DNA from: a virus
Direction: 5' to 3' (one strand)
DNA: 22,668 bases
IMG/VR virus record: IMGVR_UViG_3300031227_000467
Span: 1 to 22,668 of that record
In this document: piece after piece, positions 1-8,238 of the stretch
Layout: each line of letters opens with the position of its first letter
Position numbering within the stretch: position 1 is the stretch's first letter
The notes under the pieces: model-generated
Database searches by the model: none
Told to the model about the DNA's origin: nothing
Seen by the model: only the letters and a program-made list of their open reading frames with translations
Program-made: the position numbers and the translations under genes

Positions 1-1631
1 TAGATCTCGGTCAGGTTCTCCTCGAAGTCGAACGTCACCTCGACCGCGTTCAGGCCCAGCCGCCCCCAGTCGAGCGGGTTCGGCCAGCAGGCCGCGCTCG
101 TGGTCGTCGGCGCGGTGGTGGTCGTCGTGGGCCGCTCCAGCCGCGTTACGTTGTAGCGCACGTCCAGGCTGTAGGTGGCCGGGTCCACCTCGTCGCACCG
201 GAGCGTCCCCTGGATGCGGATGTCCTGGAACTGCTCCAGCATCCTCTCGGCCAGCAGCTCCATCGCCGTCTCGTCATCCGCCGGCCCGGGGGTCGGGTAG
301 CTGGTGGTGTGCTTGAAGGTGATGTCGTTGATCTTCAGCGTCCGCTCGTAGCCCAGGCACTCGTATGCGCTCCCGGCCGGGCCGGCCGTCACGGTGAACG
401 GCACCCGCGCCCAATACCAGCCCCAGAGCTTCTCCCCCGGCGCGAGCCAGGCCGAGACGTCCCAGAAGTACATCACGATGCCAGTCGAGAGGTTGATGGT
501 CCAGTTCGCGCCGCCCCCCGGACGTCTCATGTAGGTCTTCACGCCAGCGTCCGTGCCGTAGTAGATGCGCGGCGCGTGCATGATTCCGCCCATGCCGGCC
601 GGCACGCCACACTCGCAGACGTGGCGCCAGTCCTCGCATGATCCCTCGAAGCCCACGCTCCGGAACGTCCACTTCCGATACGGCTGGTTGAGCGCGCGGT
701 AGGCGCAGTCGTATGCCTTCCACGGCGCGTTCACCAGCTCCAGCTCGCCCCCGCCGTTCAGGGCCGCGTTCGCGCACCCGTCCAGGTTCTCCGGCTTCAC
801 CTCGACCGTCCGGTCCGTCCCCTGCACCATGACGCTCGTGAAGACTCCGTTCAGCGTCCAGTCGAGCTTGTTGTCGAGCAGGGCGTAGCTCCGGCCTCCC
901 TCATCCTGCCAGTGTCCAAGCTCGCCCGCCTCGATGTCCGTCTCGGGGAGTGACTTCAGGTCGCGCAGCACGAGCCAGCCCGTGGGGTCGATATACCAGC
1001 CGTAGACGCCGCCGTTGAGCGCGACGAGCTCCATGAGCGCCTGCGCGACGGGGGTGTTGTCGACGCTGAACTCTCCGCAGATGCTGTCCAGCGCGAGCCA
1101 GTCCGCCGCGGTGTAACCCAGGATGTCGTAGGCCGTGAGGTAGGTCCCCGTGCAGCAGCCGGCGGAGGAGTGGTGTCCGGGGATCCCGCTGCCCGCGGCC
1201 GGGACGCCGAGTGCGTGCTCCAGGATGTCCACGATGATCTCGCCGCAGGTCCACTGCCCGCCGTCGCGGTCCGGGGAGTCCTCGCCGCTCTGGCTGTCGC
1301 ACTGGTAGCCGCGCCGATTCCAGATGTAGACGCCGCTGCCGTTGATGTTGACGGGCTCATTCTCCAGGCGGAACCGCCGCCCGTGGGCGAGGTAGGAGAT
1401 CCCCTCGTCCGCGACGCCGCCCGGAGAGACCTGCGTGATGTTGCCGCGGAAGAGCGCCTGGCCCGTGTCGGAGCGCCGGACGATGACCCACGCCCACTGG
1501 GGGACCGGGTAACGGTCGTGGCGGTCCACGTAGGCCAGCTCGCAGGACCACGGCTCGACGTAGGACTGCGTCAGCCGCAGGGCCTTCAGGTCCGCCCGCA
1601 GAACGCCGTTGATGTAGACGTCAACGTCCAT
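1..1631 (-). CDS. Tail-tip / baseplate-hub-like protein (partial, runs off left edge)
   Basis: An open frame starts at ATG 1631, directly after the stop of the upstream gene, and stays open to base 1, giving about 543 residues without the C-terminus. The N-terminal third reads like a phage tail hub: a short strand opening (MDVDVYINGVL), an 'ALFRGNITQV' segment and an 'AHGRRFRLENEPV' segment, a pattern I associate with late-control-D or tail-hub proteins. The middle is rich in Trp, Tyr and Cys, for example the CECGVPAG segment. Near the window edge (about bases 92-130) a threonine-rich linker, TTTTTAPTTTS, precedes another beta-type segment. Its place two genes after the tape measure is the usual place for the tail-associated hub or lysin. 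It would act at the tail tip in host contact. The fold assignment is inference from order and weak motif resemblance; I see no recognisable peptidase or lysozyme motif in the visible part. Confidence 0.7.
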   Translation of the reverse strand, partial: MDVDVYINGVLRADLKALRLTQSYVEPWSCELAYVDRHDRYPVPQWAWVIVRRSDTGQALFRGNITQVSPGGVADEGISYLAHGRRFRLENEPVNINGSGVYIWNRRGYQCDSQSGEDSPDRDGGQWTCGEIIVDILEHALGVPAAGSGIPGHHSSAGCCTGTYLTAYDILGYTAADWLALDSICGEFSVDNTPVAQALMELVALNGGVYGWYIDPTGWLVLRDLKSLPETDIEAGELGHWQDEGGRSYALLDNKLDWTLNGVFTSVMVQGTDRTVEVKPENLDGCANAALNGGGELELVNAPWKAYDCAYRALNQPYRKWTFRSVGFEGSCEDWRHVCECGVPAGMGGIMHAPRIYYGTDAGVKTYMRRPGGGANWTINLSTGIVMYFWDVSAWLAPGEKLWGWYWARVPFTVTAGPAGSAYECLGYERTLKINDITFKHTTSYPTPGPADDETAMELLAERMLEQFQDIRIQGTLRCDEVDPATYSLDVRYNVTRLERPTTTTTAPTTTSAACWPNPLDWGRLGLNAVEVTFDFEENLTEI

Positions 1632-2420
1632 TCAGGACAGTTCCTGCGCGAACGTGAATAGGATGCTCGTGTGCCGCTGCTCGCCGTGAGCCGCCCGGGC
1701 CCCCGTCAGCAGCACATCACAATACGTCCCGCCGTTGGCAACGAGATCCACGGGCCTCGGCCCGATTGAGCGGACCAGGTTCTCGATCTCCGTTGCCATG
1801 TGTGTCGTCGTCACGACTCGCTCCGCGGTGACCCTGAACGTCATGTGCGCGCCCTTCGGCGGGACGCTCGTCCGGGATCCCCGCGCCCTGGGGATCTCGC
1901 GCAGGTCGTAGGAGCGCGACGCCTCGATTTCCATCCCGCCGCCCACGCCGAGCAGCACGCCGCCCGCTGTGTAGTCTTGCAGCGTTGACGTCCCCGCGTA
2001 GACGCCGGGGGTGGCAGGCACGGCGCCCCAGGCCGGCTCGCTCGACTTCTCCGGACACTCGAAGTCCAGGCTCATGTCCGCGAAGGCGTGACCTCGCACC
2101 GCGCCCGTCCCCATCAGGAAGACCGAGTCGCCGAAGACGTGCTGGTTGCCCCGGTTGTCCTCGCAGCCGAGATCCCCCGCCTCGGACACGGCCAGCGCCG
2201 CGAGCAGGTTGTAGATGTAGCTCTCCGCGTCGCCCAGGTTTGCCCTGACCCGCTGCGCCGTCACCTCGATGGAGAGGATGCCGCCGCCCGTGTCCATGAT
2301 CGCCGCGGGGTCGCCCCAGGGGCGGTGCGTGATCGAGGGCCGCGCAGCGCTCGGTGTCCCGAACACGTGCGCCCCCAGCTCCACGTTCACCGTCCCGTCA
2401 TCGAAGTATCCGGCCGCCAT
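1632..2420 (-). CDS. Distal-tail-position structural protein (unknown family)
   Basis: This 262-residue protein starts at ATG 2420, three bases after the tape-measure stop, and its TGA abuts the ATG of the next gene, so it is translationally coupled in the late operon. I do not recognise the family. The sequence is soluble and looks beta-rich, with Gly-rich turns (VLLGVGGGMEIEA) in the middle and a C-terminal part with alternating hydrophobic residues (AHMTFRVTAERVVTTT, SILFTFAQEL). There is no signal peptide, membrane segment or enzymatic motif. In siphophages the gene following the tape measure normally encodes the distal tail protein that joins tube and tip. That role fits by position only. 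Confidence 0.72.
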   Translation of the reverse strand: MAAGYFDDGTVNVELGAHVFGTPSAARPSITHRPWGDPAAIMDTGGGILSIEVTAQRVRANLGDAESYIYNLLAALAVSEAGDLGCEDNRGNQHVFGDSVFLMGTGAVRGHAFADMSLDFECPEKSSEPAWGAVPATPGVYAGTSTLQDYTAGGVLLGVGGGMEIEASRSYDLREIPRARGSRTSVPPKGAHMTFRVTAERVVTTTHMATEIENLVRSIGPRPVDLVANGGTYCDVLLTGARAAHGEQRHTSILFTFAQELS

Positions 2421-2423
2421 GTG

Positions 2424-3947
2424 TCAGCGCCTCGATGTGTTCATCTTCTTGATTGCCCGGCTCAACCGCTCCATCTCGGCCTTCGTGACCTTCTGGTTCT
2501 GGAGGATCCCCGCGAGCATCGGGAGCAGCTCGTCGCTGAGCACGCCCACCTGCTCCGGGAGTCCCTTCCCCTCCTCTGCGTCCTGCTCTGTCGGCCAGGC
2601 GGGGCCCTCACCCTTCCGGCCCGGCGCGCCAGCCTTCCCCCCGCCCTTCTCCGGATGCCGCTCCTCGTATTGCCGCCACTGCTCCGCGACCCCGGCCTCC
2701 GTCACTGCGCCGCTTTCCTCCCGCAGCCGTTTGGCCTCCTCATTCGCAGCCTTCAGATCCGCGATTGCCTGCTTCGGATCAAACCCGATTACCTTGTCGA
2801 ACCCGACCAAGGCCGGCGACACGAACTTCAGGCCTTCCCGTAGCTCGAGGGCCTCGAGCCTCAAAAATCGCATAGCCGATGCAACCTTTGAGGCCGCGTT
2901 CACGCCGAACTCGGCCGCTCGCGCCGCCCCGGCTCCGAGGCTTGTCATCAACCAGTCCAGGGGTTCGATCCCCTCCGCGAATTTCTTGAGGCCGAGGTTT
3001 GTGGCGCCGGTCGCTTCTGTCAGCAGAAGCAACCCCACCACAAACGTCGCCAGCCCGGCCACGGTCCCGCCCGTCACGGTCAGCAGCGCCTTGACCAGGC
3101 CGATGACGCTCGCGAGGGCGCCGGCCAGGGGGCCGAGCACGGCGACGATCGCGAGCGTCACGGCGACGACCTTCAGACTGGTCAGGATGCTCTCCTTCTG
3201 CGCGTCGGTCAGATCCCTCACCCACTTGGCCGCCGCGCCGATCTTTGCTATGAGTTTTTCCAGACCCACCGCCCACGTGTCGGTGCCGAGGATCTGCTGG
3301 CCGAGGGTCTCCAGCAGGTCCCCGAACGTATTCTTCAGCCGGATCAAGCTGCCTTCCAAGCCCTCCGCGCGCCCCTTGGCCTGGTGGAAGCCCTTCGCCA
3401 TCAGCTCCGTGACGATGGCCAGCTTCTCAGTCGGGTCCTCCGTCTGCCGCAACGCCGGCACGTAGCGCTGAAGGACCGTAAACTCCCCCTGCATCGCGAG
3501 CGCCGTGTAGCGCAGAGCCGTAGCGAGGTCCATCTCCAGCGCCTCTGCGAGCCCGATGGCGCCCTCGATCGCGTCGTCCATCTTGTCCGCGGTGATGCCG
3601 AGGTTCAGGGCGTTCGCGATCATCCCCTGCGTCGCCTCATCCCCGTAGACCGTGACCTTCTGGAGCCCGGCGGCCAGGTCCTTCATCCGATCGTAGGTTT
3701 CCGTCGAAGCGTCACCAGCGCCGATCAGCGCGTCCTTGAGCTTCCGGTCTGCCTTCTCCTGCTCCATGCTCTTGTATGCCACCGCGCCGACCGCTGCGGC
3801 CAGGCCGAGGAGCCCACGCCTGGCCGTGCGGGACGCGCCGTCGATGTTGTCCTTGAACTTCAGCAGACCCTTCTGCACGCCACCCAGGGTGCCCGTTACC
3901 TGGTCCCTGAGCTGCAGCAGGATGCCGTATTTGATCGTCTCAGCCAT
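2424..3947 (-). CDS. Tail tape measure protein
   Basis: This 507-residue protein sets tail length and is threaded inside the tail tube. The N-terminal 60 residues carry an amphipathic, Gly/Ala-rich start. A long helical region with a typical tape-measure pattern follows (residues 85-215, including DEATQGMIANALNLGITADKM and LIRLKNTFGDLLETLGQ). A very hydrophobic stretch lies at about residues 258-310, and the charged helical C-terminus ends KKMNTSRR. At roughly 0.15 nm per residue this predicts a short tail of about 75 nm. The ATG at 3947 overlaps the TAA of the -1 frame of the tail chaperone, the classic arrangement for a frameshifted G-T protein followed by the tape measure. Confidence 0.93.
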   Translation of the reverse strand: MAETIKYGILLQLRDQVTGTLGGVQKGLLKFKDNIDGASRTARRGLLGLAAAVGAVAYKSMEQEKADRKLKDALIGAGDASTETYDRMKDLAAGLQKVTVYGDEATQGMIANALNLGITADKMDDAIEGAIGLAEALEMDLATALRYTALAMQGEFTVLQRYVPALRQTEDPTEKLAIVTELMAKGFHQAKGRAEGLEGSLIRLKNTFGDLLETLGQQILGTDTWAVGLEKLIAKIGAAAKWVRDLTDAQKESILTSLKVVAVTLAIVAVLGPLAGALASVIGLVKALLTVTGGTVAGLATFVVGLLLLTEATGATNLGLKKFAEGIEPLDWLMTSLGAGAARAAEFGVNAASKVASAMRFLRLEALELREGLKFVSPALVGFDKVIGFDPKQAIADLKAANEEAKRLREESGAVTEAGVAEQWRQYEERHPEKGGGKAGAPGRKGEGPAWPTEQDAEEGKGLPEQVGVLSDELLPMLAGILQNQKVTKAEMERLSRAIKKMNTSRR

Positions 3948-4572
3948 TATTCAGTGCCTTTCATCTCTCGCGCGATCGCGCGCTCGACCATGTCCCGTAT
4001 CCACAGCAGGATCGGCCATGTTTCCCTCGGCACTGGCTGGCCGTGCGTGCCCAGCCAATAAAGGTCAACGGGGCTCAGGCCTGGGCAGGCGGCCTCGAGC
4101 CCCCCAAGGAGTTTTTTAGTTGCCAGAACACCCCCGCCGCGAGCCGCAGCTTGACGGAGATCGGGAGCTTCCCGAGTATCTCCGCGCGTTCGGGCGCATC
4201 AAGCTTTGTGTTCGGGACGGGCGGCTCTGCGTGGAACGCCGGAAGCGAGGAAAGCTCCGGCACGTGCCACTCGACGAGGGACGACGCGATGATGTCGTCC
4301 AGCAGCGTCCAGAGCTCGTTCCGGCGCGACGCGTCGAAATGCTCCCGCACGGCGGTCAGCGCATTCGACTCGTCCGCCCCCGGGCCCTGGGCCATGAGCA
4401 CCTCGTAGATCTCCATGAGCAGGCCGAACCCGTGCCTCGCCTGCTCGTCGGCGCACGCGGAGACGAGCGCGTAGTCTGAGTCGCCAAGGTGCACCCGAGC
4501 CTTGTAGAACCCTTCGCTCTCGATCCACTCCGGGTTCCAGTCATTCAGGGTCTTTATTGCGTCACCGCGCAT
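3947..4572 (-). CDS. Tail assembly chaperone, -1 frameshift product (G-T-like)
   Basis: If ribosomes slip back one base at A-AAA-AAC (4117-4111), the first 154 residues of the short form are extended by 54 residues read in the -1 frame from 4111 to a TAA at 3947-3949. This frame is open for its whole length, includes GLSPVDLYWLGTHGQPV and ends MVERAIAREMKGTE. Its stop overlaps the tape-measure ATG, as expected for a T domain whose translation is coupled to that gene. The predicted product is about 208 residues. In lambda and many other tailed phages the minor frameshifted form is essential for tail assembly. Frameshifting itself is inferred; the open frame and slippery bases are seen directly. 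Confidence 0.82.
4075..4572 (-). CDS. Tail assembly chaperone, short form (G-like)
   Basis: This is a 165-residue mostly helical protein. I place the start at ATG 4572 (MRGDAIKTL) because an excellent GGAGGAGGAG ribosome site precedes it; a longer frame from a TTG at 4593 would read through that site. It lies between the tail tube and tape measure genes, where siphophages keep the chaperone that loads tube subunits onto the tape measure. The last in-frame codons contain two -1 slippery heptamers, so a fraction of ribosomes should shift into a longer G-T product. The normal stop is TGA at 4075. Family identity rests on position, size and the frameshift signal rather than on sequence recognition. 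Confidence 0.85.
   Translation of the reverse strand: MRGDAIKTLNDWNPEWIESEGFYKARVHLGDSDYALVSACADEQARHGFGLLMEIYEVLMAQGPGADESNALTAVREHFDASRRNELWTLLDDIIASSLVEWHVPELSSLPAFHAEPPVPNTKLDAPERAEILGKLPISVKLRLAAGVFWQLKNSLGGSRPPAQA
4099..4117 (-). promoter_or_regulatory. Tandem -1 ribosomal slippery heptamers
   Basis: On the minus strand, A AAA AAC (4117-4111) and G GGG GGC (4105-4099) both sit in the zero frame of the tail chaperone gene (CTA AAA AAC and TTG GGG GGC codons). Both match the X XXY YYZ rule. They are separated by five bases and either would feed into the same -1 frame. Confidence 0.85.
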
Positions 4573-4596
4573 CTCTCTCCTCCTCCGGTTCAAGGC

Positions 4597-4647
4597 GGGA
4601 ACCAGGGCCGGCCGGCGGAGAGAGATCCCCCGGCGCGGCCCGGTCCC
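4597..4647 (-). promoter_or_regulatory. GC-rich hairpin after the tail tube gene
   Basis: Eight bases past the tail tube stop, arms at 4636-4647 and 4597-4610 pair with two single-base bulges around a loop of about 25 bases. No T-run follows, so it is more likely an mRNA-stabilising or attenuating hairpin than a full terminator. It lies just before the ribosome site of the tail chaperone gene. Confidence 0.5.
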
Positions 4648-4654
4648 GCGTTAG

Positions 4655-5674
4655 TTATTCGCCCGCGGTCGTCGTCGTTGCCTCTTCGAGCGTTGTCGTC
4701 ACCTCTGCCAGCGTCGTTGTGGCCGGCCCAACGTCGACGCCGTATACGATGTCCTCGCCCTCGTATGTGCCGCTCTCCGCGACGCGAGCCTGGAGCGTCG
4801 GGCTCTCCTTGGCCTGGACGGTCGGATCGCCGTTCTCCTCGGACTCCTCGATGTAGCACGAGGGCAGGATGAGCTGGAAGATGTCATGGTTCGGGTGGCG
4901 GAAGAGCGCCTGGAACGTGACGTCGTGCCCGGCCCGGATCGCCTGGTTGAACCGGTCGTCGTTGTTCAGCTCCGTCAGCGCCAGGGAGATGACCCGCTGG
5001 TTCGCTATCGCGTGTGCGCGGACGGCCACGCCGAGCGCATCAACGTAGACGAACGGCGCCTCGCTGATGTTGTTCTCCACGGTGAGCGTGAACTGCTCGA
5101 TGTCCATCACGTGGATGCTGTCGATCTGGATCTCCGCGTGACCGAACATGAACGGTGCGGGCGTGATGCCGCTGTAGTCCGGGACCTCGAGACCAACCTC
5201 CACCTCGTCCCGCCCGAGCATGTCGAGCGCGACCTGGACGTCATTGTCGCCCGTGCCGGTCGCGGTCAGCGTCAGCCTGTTGCAGACGCAGCCACGGTTC
5301 CGCCTCGGGTCCGGCGGCGTGTGGTGCTCGATGACATACTGCGAGAGGTCCTGGTAGATCGGGCTCGCCGGGACCGCGTTGCGGTCCAGCGCCATGTCGA
5401 GGAGGTAGTCGCCGATCTCGGGCCAGAGCAGCGTCGTAATCGTCCCGCCCACAACCAACCGGTCATGGATCGCGACGTGACGCCGGAAGTCCGCCGAGTA
5501 GTTCGTCGGGGGGACGTATCGCGGCGCCGTGGCCTTCGTTTTCATCCCGTCTCCGAGCAGCGGCACCCAGACCCAGTCCGGTGCGCCGGGCACGGCGCCA
5601 TAGGCCGCGTCGTGCGCGCAGCGGCAGATTCGGACGTGCCGGCGCCATCCACCGTGTGATACTGGTCCTGGCAT
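4655..5674 (-). CDS. Major tail tube protein (Thr-rich C-terminal tail)
   Basis: This 339-residue structural protein starts at ATG 5674, which follows an AAGGAGG ribosome site. The body (about residues 45-300) is beta-rich with conserved-looking tube segments such as LVVGGTITTLLWPEIGDYLLD, HAEIQIDSIHVMDIEQFTLTVENN and HDVTFQALFRHPNHDIFQL. No sheath gene accompanies it, so this should be the tube of a non-contractile tail. The C-terminus is unusual: three threonine clusters (ATTTLAEV, TTTLEEA, TTTTAGE) spaced about 7-8 residues apart end the protein. Similar clusters end the capsid and decoration-like proteins. A Cys-containing patch (RGCVCN) lies near residue 130. The tube role is inferred from gene order (before chaperones and tape measure) and size. 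Confidence 0.85.
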   Translation of the reverse strand: MPGPVSHGGWRRHVRICRCAHDAAYGAVPGAPDWVWVPLLGDGMKTKATAPRYVPPTNYSADFRRHVAIHDRLVVGGTITTLLWPEIGDYLLDMALDRNAVPASPIYQDLSQYVIEHHTPPDPRRNRGCVCNRLTLTATGTGDNDVQVALDMLGRDEVEVGLEVPDYSGITPAPFMFGHAEIQIDSIHVMDIEQFTLTVENNISEAPFVYVDALGVAVRAHAIANQRVISLALTELNNDDRFNQAIRAGHDVTFQALFRHPNHDIFQLILPSCYIEESEENGDPTVQAKESPTLQARVAESGTYEGEDIVYGVDVGPATTTLAEVTTTLEEATTTTAGE

Positions 5675-5687
5675 CTCATCTCCTCCT

Positions 5688-6140
5688 TCAGTCGAATCGA
5701 ATCCATTCGAGCGTTATCGTGACGGTCGCCTGCCACATCAGCCGCGGTGAGTTCTCCCGCTCCCAGGGCTCCAGGCTGGCGCTTGCGCGGATGTTCTTGA
5801 GACCGGCGTCGGACAGCCCGAACATCGCCTCCCGGCTCTCTCGCACCTGCGCAAACGTCAGCGCGATCAGCTCCTCGTTCGCGTCCGGCTGTTGGCCGTC
5901 AGTCGTGATGAGCACGATGATCTCCTGGCGCATGTCATAGGCCGCGTTGTAGCGGTCGTCCGGCTCCACGATCCGGCCAGGGTGCAGCGCGTAGGCCGTG
6001 CACTCGGCCGGCTCGATCGTGAAGCGCTGCTGAAGGCTCCTATTGAACTCGAACCACGTCTTCACCCTGGACGCTATGTCCGCATCGGCCTTCAGCGCCG
6101 CCAGGACCGCCGCACGCCCGGTAGAGAGGAAGTTCGCCAC
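5688..6140 (-). CDS. Tail completion / tail terminator-like protein
   Basis: This 150-residue soluble protein has a GTG start at 6140, six bases after a GGAGG site. It opens with a helix (FLSTGRAAVLAALKADADIASRVKTWFEF) and contains beta segments such as MRQEIIVLITTD and MWQATVTITLEWIRF, a pattern common in small tail-terminator and neck proteins of siphophages (DUF1834/gp37-like size). It sits between the virion morphogenesis gene and the tail tube gene, where such joining proteins are normally encoded. I do not assign a family with certainty. Confidence 0.75.
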   Translation of the reverse strand: MANFLSTGRAAVLAALKADADIASRVKTWFEFNRSLQQRFTIEPAECTAYALHPGRIVEPDDRYNAAYDMRQEIIVLITTDGQQPDANEELIALTFAQVRESREAMFGLSDAGLKNIRASASLEPWERENSPRLMWQATVTITLEWIRFD

Positions 6141-6172
6141 GTCAGTCCTCCAATAGCTTCAGCGACGGGGGA

Positions 6173-6727
6173 TTACCTCTCCCACTCCCCGTCAAGTTCT
6201 TTCTTCAGCGCACCGCCCAAGTAATCCCAATCGTCCTCCGTCATCCCCAGGTGCGGGTGGGGCTTGATCGTTGCGCTCCGCACGAGCACGAACAGCGGCA
6301 CGCCGTCACGGCCCAGGACCGCGCGCCCGCCGGAGCCCATGATCGCCAGCCCTGAGAAGTCCCTCGGCCGCTTGCCGTAGCTCTCCGCCGCGATCGGGAT
6401 CGCGAGCATCTTCGCCCGCTTCGGCCTCACCGTCCCGCCCTTCTGGAGCAGCCGGGCCCTGATGCTCGAGCTGCCCAGCCCCAGCTCGCCCTGGTCGGCG
6501 CGGCTGGATTCGTAGATGACCGAGTGGACGTATTCGCTATCGTGAACAGCGGGTGGTTTGCCGGGCGCGGCAGCACGGCCGAGCGGCAGGTGCGGCATGC
6601 TCATCTTCACGCGCCGCTGCCAGTGCCCGCCGAGATCCACGAGCGGCCTGCGCGGATGCGTGATCTTCTGGGCCATCCGCCGCAGCCGGTCCGGGATGTG
6701 CGCGTCCTCTACCTTGAACTGAATCAC
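6173..6727 (-). CDS. Phage virion morphogenesis protein (Mu gpG-like)
   Basis: This 184-residue protein begins at a GTG (6727) that overlaps the TGA of the preceding gene (GTGA), so translation is coupled. A much longer frame extends upstream to 7204, but it overlaps the gp36-like gene in another frame and is not the real start. The sequence opens VIQFKVEDAHIPDRLRRMAQ, continues with RRPLVDLGGHWQRRVKMSM, and its C-terminal half carries RARLLQKGGTVRPKRAKMLAIP and PHPHLGMTEDDWDYLGGALKKEL. These features match the tail-completion or virion morphogenesis family (Mu gpG) that works at the head-tail joint. Confidence 0.88.
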   Translation of the reverse strand: MIQFKVEDAHIPDRLRRMAQKITHPRRPLVDLGGHWQRRVKMSMPHLPLGRAAAPGKPPAVHDSEYVHSVIYESSRADQGELGLGSSSIRARLLQKGGTVRPKRAKMLAIPIAAESYGKRPRDFSGLAIMGSGGRAVLGRDGVPLFVLVRSATIKPHPHLGMTEDDWDYLGGALKKELDGEWER

Positions 6728-7143
6728 AGCGGCTCGTCCCTCCCGAACACGCGGCTCTTCCCCGAGTAATCCACCGTCGCCGCGCCGGGGCTCTCGGTCG
6801 GCAGCGGCAAAATCCCCAGGCTCACTGTGCCCGCCACGACAGCCTTCAGCCACGCGATGTCGTCCTCGTATTGCTTCCGCGCGTCCTCCGTCACGCTGTC
6901 CCGGCCGAGCTTCAGGAAGTAGGTGGCCAGGTTGATCGCCCGCGTGCGCAGGACGTCCGGGACCGGGCTCACCGGCACGCTGAACTTCATGCCGAGGTAG
7001 CTGTCGATGAGCGCGTCCGCATCGCTGATTGCCCGCGCCACGACGGCCGCGTCCACACTCCCGTCGCCATCGTGGTCCGACAGCGTCACGAGGTCCGCCT
7101 CGGACATCCGATTGATCAGATTCGCCTCTGTGCAGTAGGCCAT
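6724..7143 (-). CDS. Mu gp36-like head-tail connector (DUF1320-like)
   Basis: This 139-residue protein (ATG 7143 after GAGGTG) matches the DUF1320 / Mu gp36 pattern closely. It opens MAYCTEANLINRMSEADLVTLSDHDG, then VARAISDADALIDSYLGMKFSVP, then VLRTRAINLATYFLKLGR and DDIAWLKAVVAGTVSLG. These proteins sit between capsid and tail genes in Mu-like phages and are thought to act as neck or adaptor proteins. The stop overlaps the GTG of the following gene. Confidence 0.93.
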   Translation of the reverse strand: MAYCTEANLINRMSEADLVTLSDHDGDGSVDAAVVARAISDADALIDSYLGMKFSVPVSPVPDVLRTRAINLATYFLKLGRDSVTEDARKQYEDDIAWLKAVVAGTVSLGILPLPTESPGAATVDYSGKSRVFGRDEPL

Positions 7144-7167
7144 CCGCGCACCTCAGAATGCGGGGTT

Positions 7168-7196
7168 CCGGGGCCCGAGCGTGGCTCAGACCCCGG
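7168..7196 (-). promoter_or_regulatory. Hairpin after the major capsid gene
   Basis: On the minus strand, about 15 bases past the capsid stop, CCGGGG (7196-7191) pairs with CCCCGG (7173-7168), with an inner GAGC/GCTC stem. There is no T-run, so termination would be partial at most; an mRNA-processing or stability role is equally possible. Confidence 0.45.
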
Positions 7197-7211
7197 GTTC
7201 CCACAAAATCC

Positions 7212-8195
7212 CTACGCAGCAGCGGTCGTGGTCGTCACGTCATCGTTGCCCCAGTCGCTCGCCTGGATCAGCCAGGGGGCGATGATGCCGAGGACGTATT
7301 CGACCGCGGCCTTGAACCGATAGCGATCCCGCTCGAAGACCTCGTCGCTGTCTCCGGTGGTCTGGCTATCCGTCCGAAGCGCCTCGCGAATGTCGAGCAG
7401 GATCGGTTTGATCCCGCCTGTCTCCGGCACCGTATGCTCTGTGCCTTCGCGGCCGGGCAGGTTCTCGACGTTGTAGGGGTCGTCGTCGACGACGAACCAG
7501 TTCCGGCAGCCGACGCCGAACCGCGGCAGCACGAGCAGGTCGCACCGCTTATACTGCCGGTTCCCGGTAGCGGCGATCGTCTGCACGTTCAGGATCGTCT
7601 CCCCCATAGCCCGAAGCGCCGGGCCCACAACGAGCAGCTTCGGCGAGAGGCCCATCGGCTGGTTGTTCGGCATCAGCCGCGTCTCCAGGTGGAGACAGGC
7701 CAGGTCGAAGTTGACCGGATTGAGGGGCAGATGCTCCAGGTTGTCATACGCCACGCCGCCAGGCCAGACGTGCGTGTCCGAGAACACGTTTTGGCCATCG
7801 GGGGCGTAGATCCCGGCGAACCCGGCGAGCAGCGCGGCCGCGACATTGCGCTGCGCATGGGTGCTCCCCATGACCGCCATCTGGTCGATTGGCCCGTTGT
7901 AGATACCCACCTGGTCGTCCCGGATGTCCTTCCGGTAGATCCAGAGACCGCCCGCATAGACGATCGGGTCAAAGTTTTGAATCATCGCCCAGATGTTGTT
8001 CATGTAGAGCTCATCCGTGAGCGGGACGAGGTCGCCGAGGAATCCCGTCATGGGATACTGGGTAGACCTCGTGACGCCCTGCTCCTCGTGGATGAGCCGG
8101 CTGACGCCTGGCACCGCCACGTTCGCGGCCGCCTTGAGAAACCGGGCGTTCAGGGCCGTGAATACGGCCGCAATGTTTCCCTGTGTGATTTCCAT
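7212..8195 (-). CDS. Major capsid protein (Mu gpT-like)
   Basis: This 327-residue protein (ATG 8195 after GGAGG) is recognisable as a Mu gpT-type head subunit. Typical segments are MEITQGNIAAVFTALNARF, TGFLGDLVPLTDELYMNN, the AVMGSTHAQRNVAAALLAGF helix and the SDTHVWPGG turn. It builds the icosahedral shell around the scaffold and is matured by the upstream protease. The C-terminus ends DDVTTTTAAA, a threonine cluster like those ending the decoration-like and tail tube proteins. The gene is flanked by GC-rich hairpins on both sides, which may help set its high expression. Confidence 0.94.
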   Translation of the reverse strand: MEITQGNIAAVFTALNARFLKAAANVAVPGVSRLIHEEQGVTRSTQYPMTGFLGDLVPLTDELYMNNIWAMIQNFDPIVYAGGLWIYRKDIRDDQVGIYNGPIDQMAVMGSTHAQRNVAAALLAGFAGIYAPDGQNVFSDTHVWPGGVAYDNLEHLPLNPVNFDLACLHLETRLMPNNQPMGLSPKLLVVGPALRAMGETILNVQTIAATGNRQYKRCDLLVLPRFGVGCRNWFVVDDDPYNVENLPGREGTEHTVPETGGIKPILLDIREALRTDSQTTGDSDEVFERDRYRFKAAVEYVLGIIAPWLIQASDWGNDDVTTTTAAA

Positions 8196-8238
8196 CTTCG
8201 CCTGCCTCCAAGAAGTTCTATGTTTCAGTCAGGGGGAT

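Noticed and set aside
2269-3465. Long plus-strand frame opposite the tape measure gene
   Set aside because: Composition shadow of a GC-rich gene: Ser/Arg/Pro-rich, no ribosome site and no family features.
4075-4593. TTG start for the tail chaperone
   Set aside because: The extra seven residues are encoded by the ribosome site itself; ATG 4572 is far better placed.
6173-7204. Long minus-strand frame of 343 residues covering the gp36-like gene
   Set aside because: Only the part after GTG 6727 resembles a phage protein; the upstream part is the other frame of a clear gp36-like gene.
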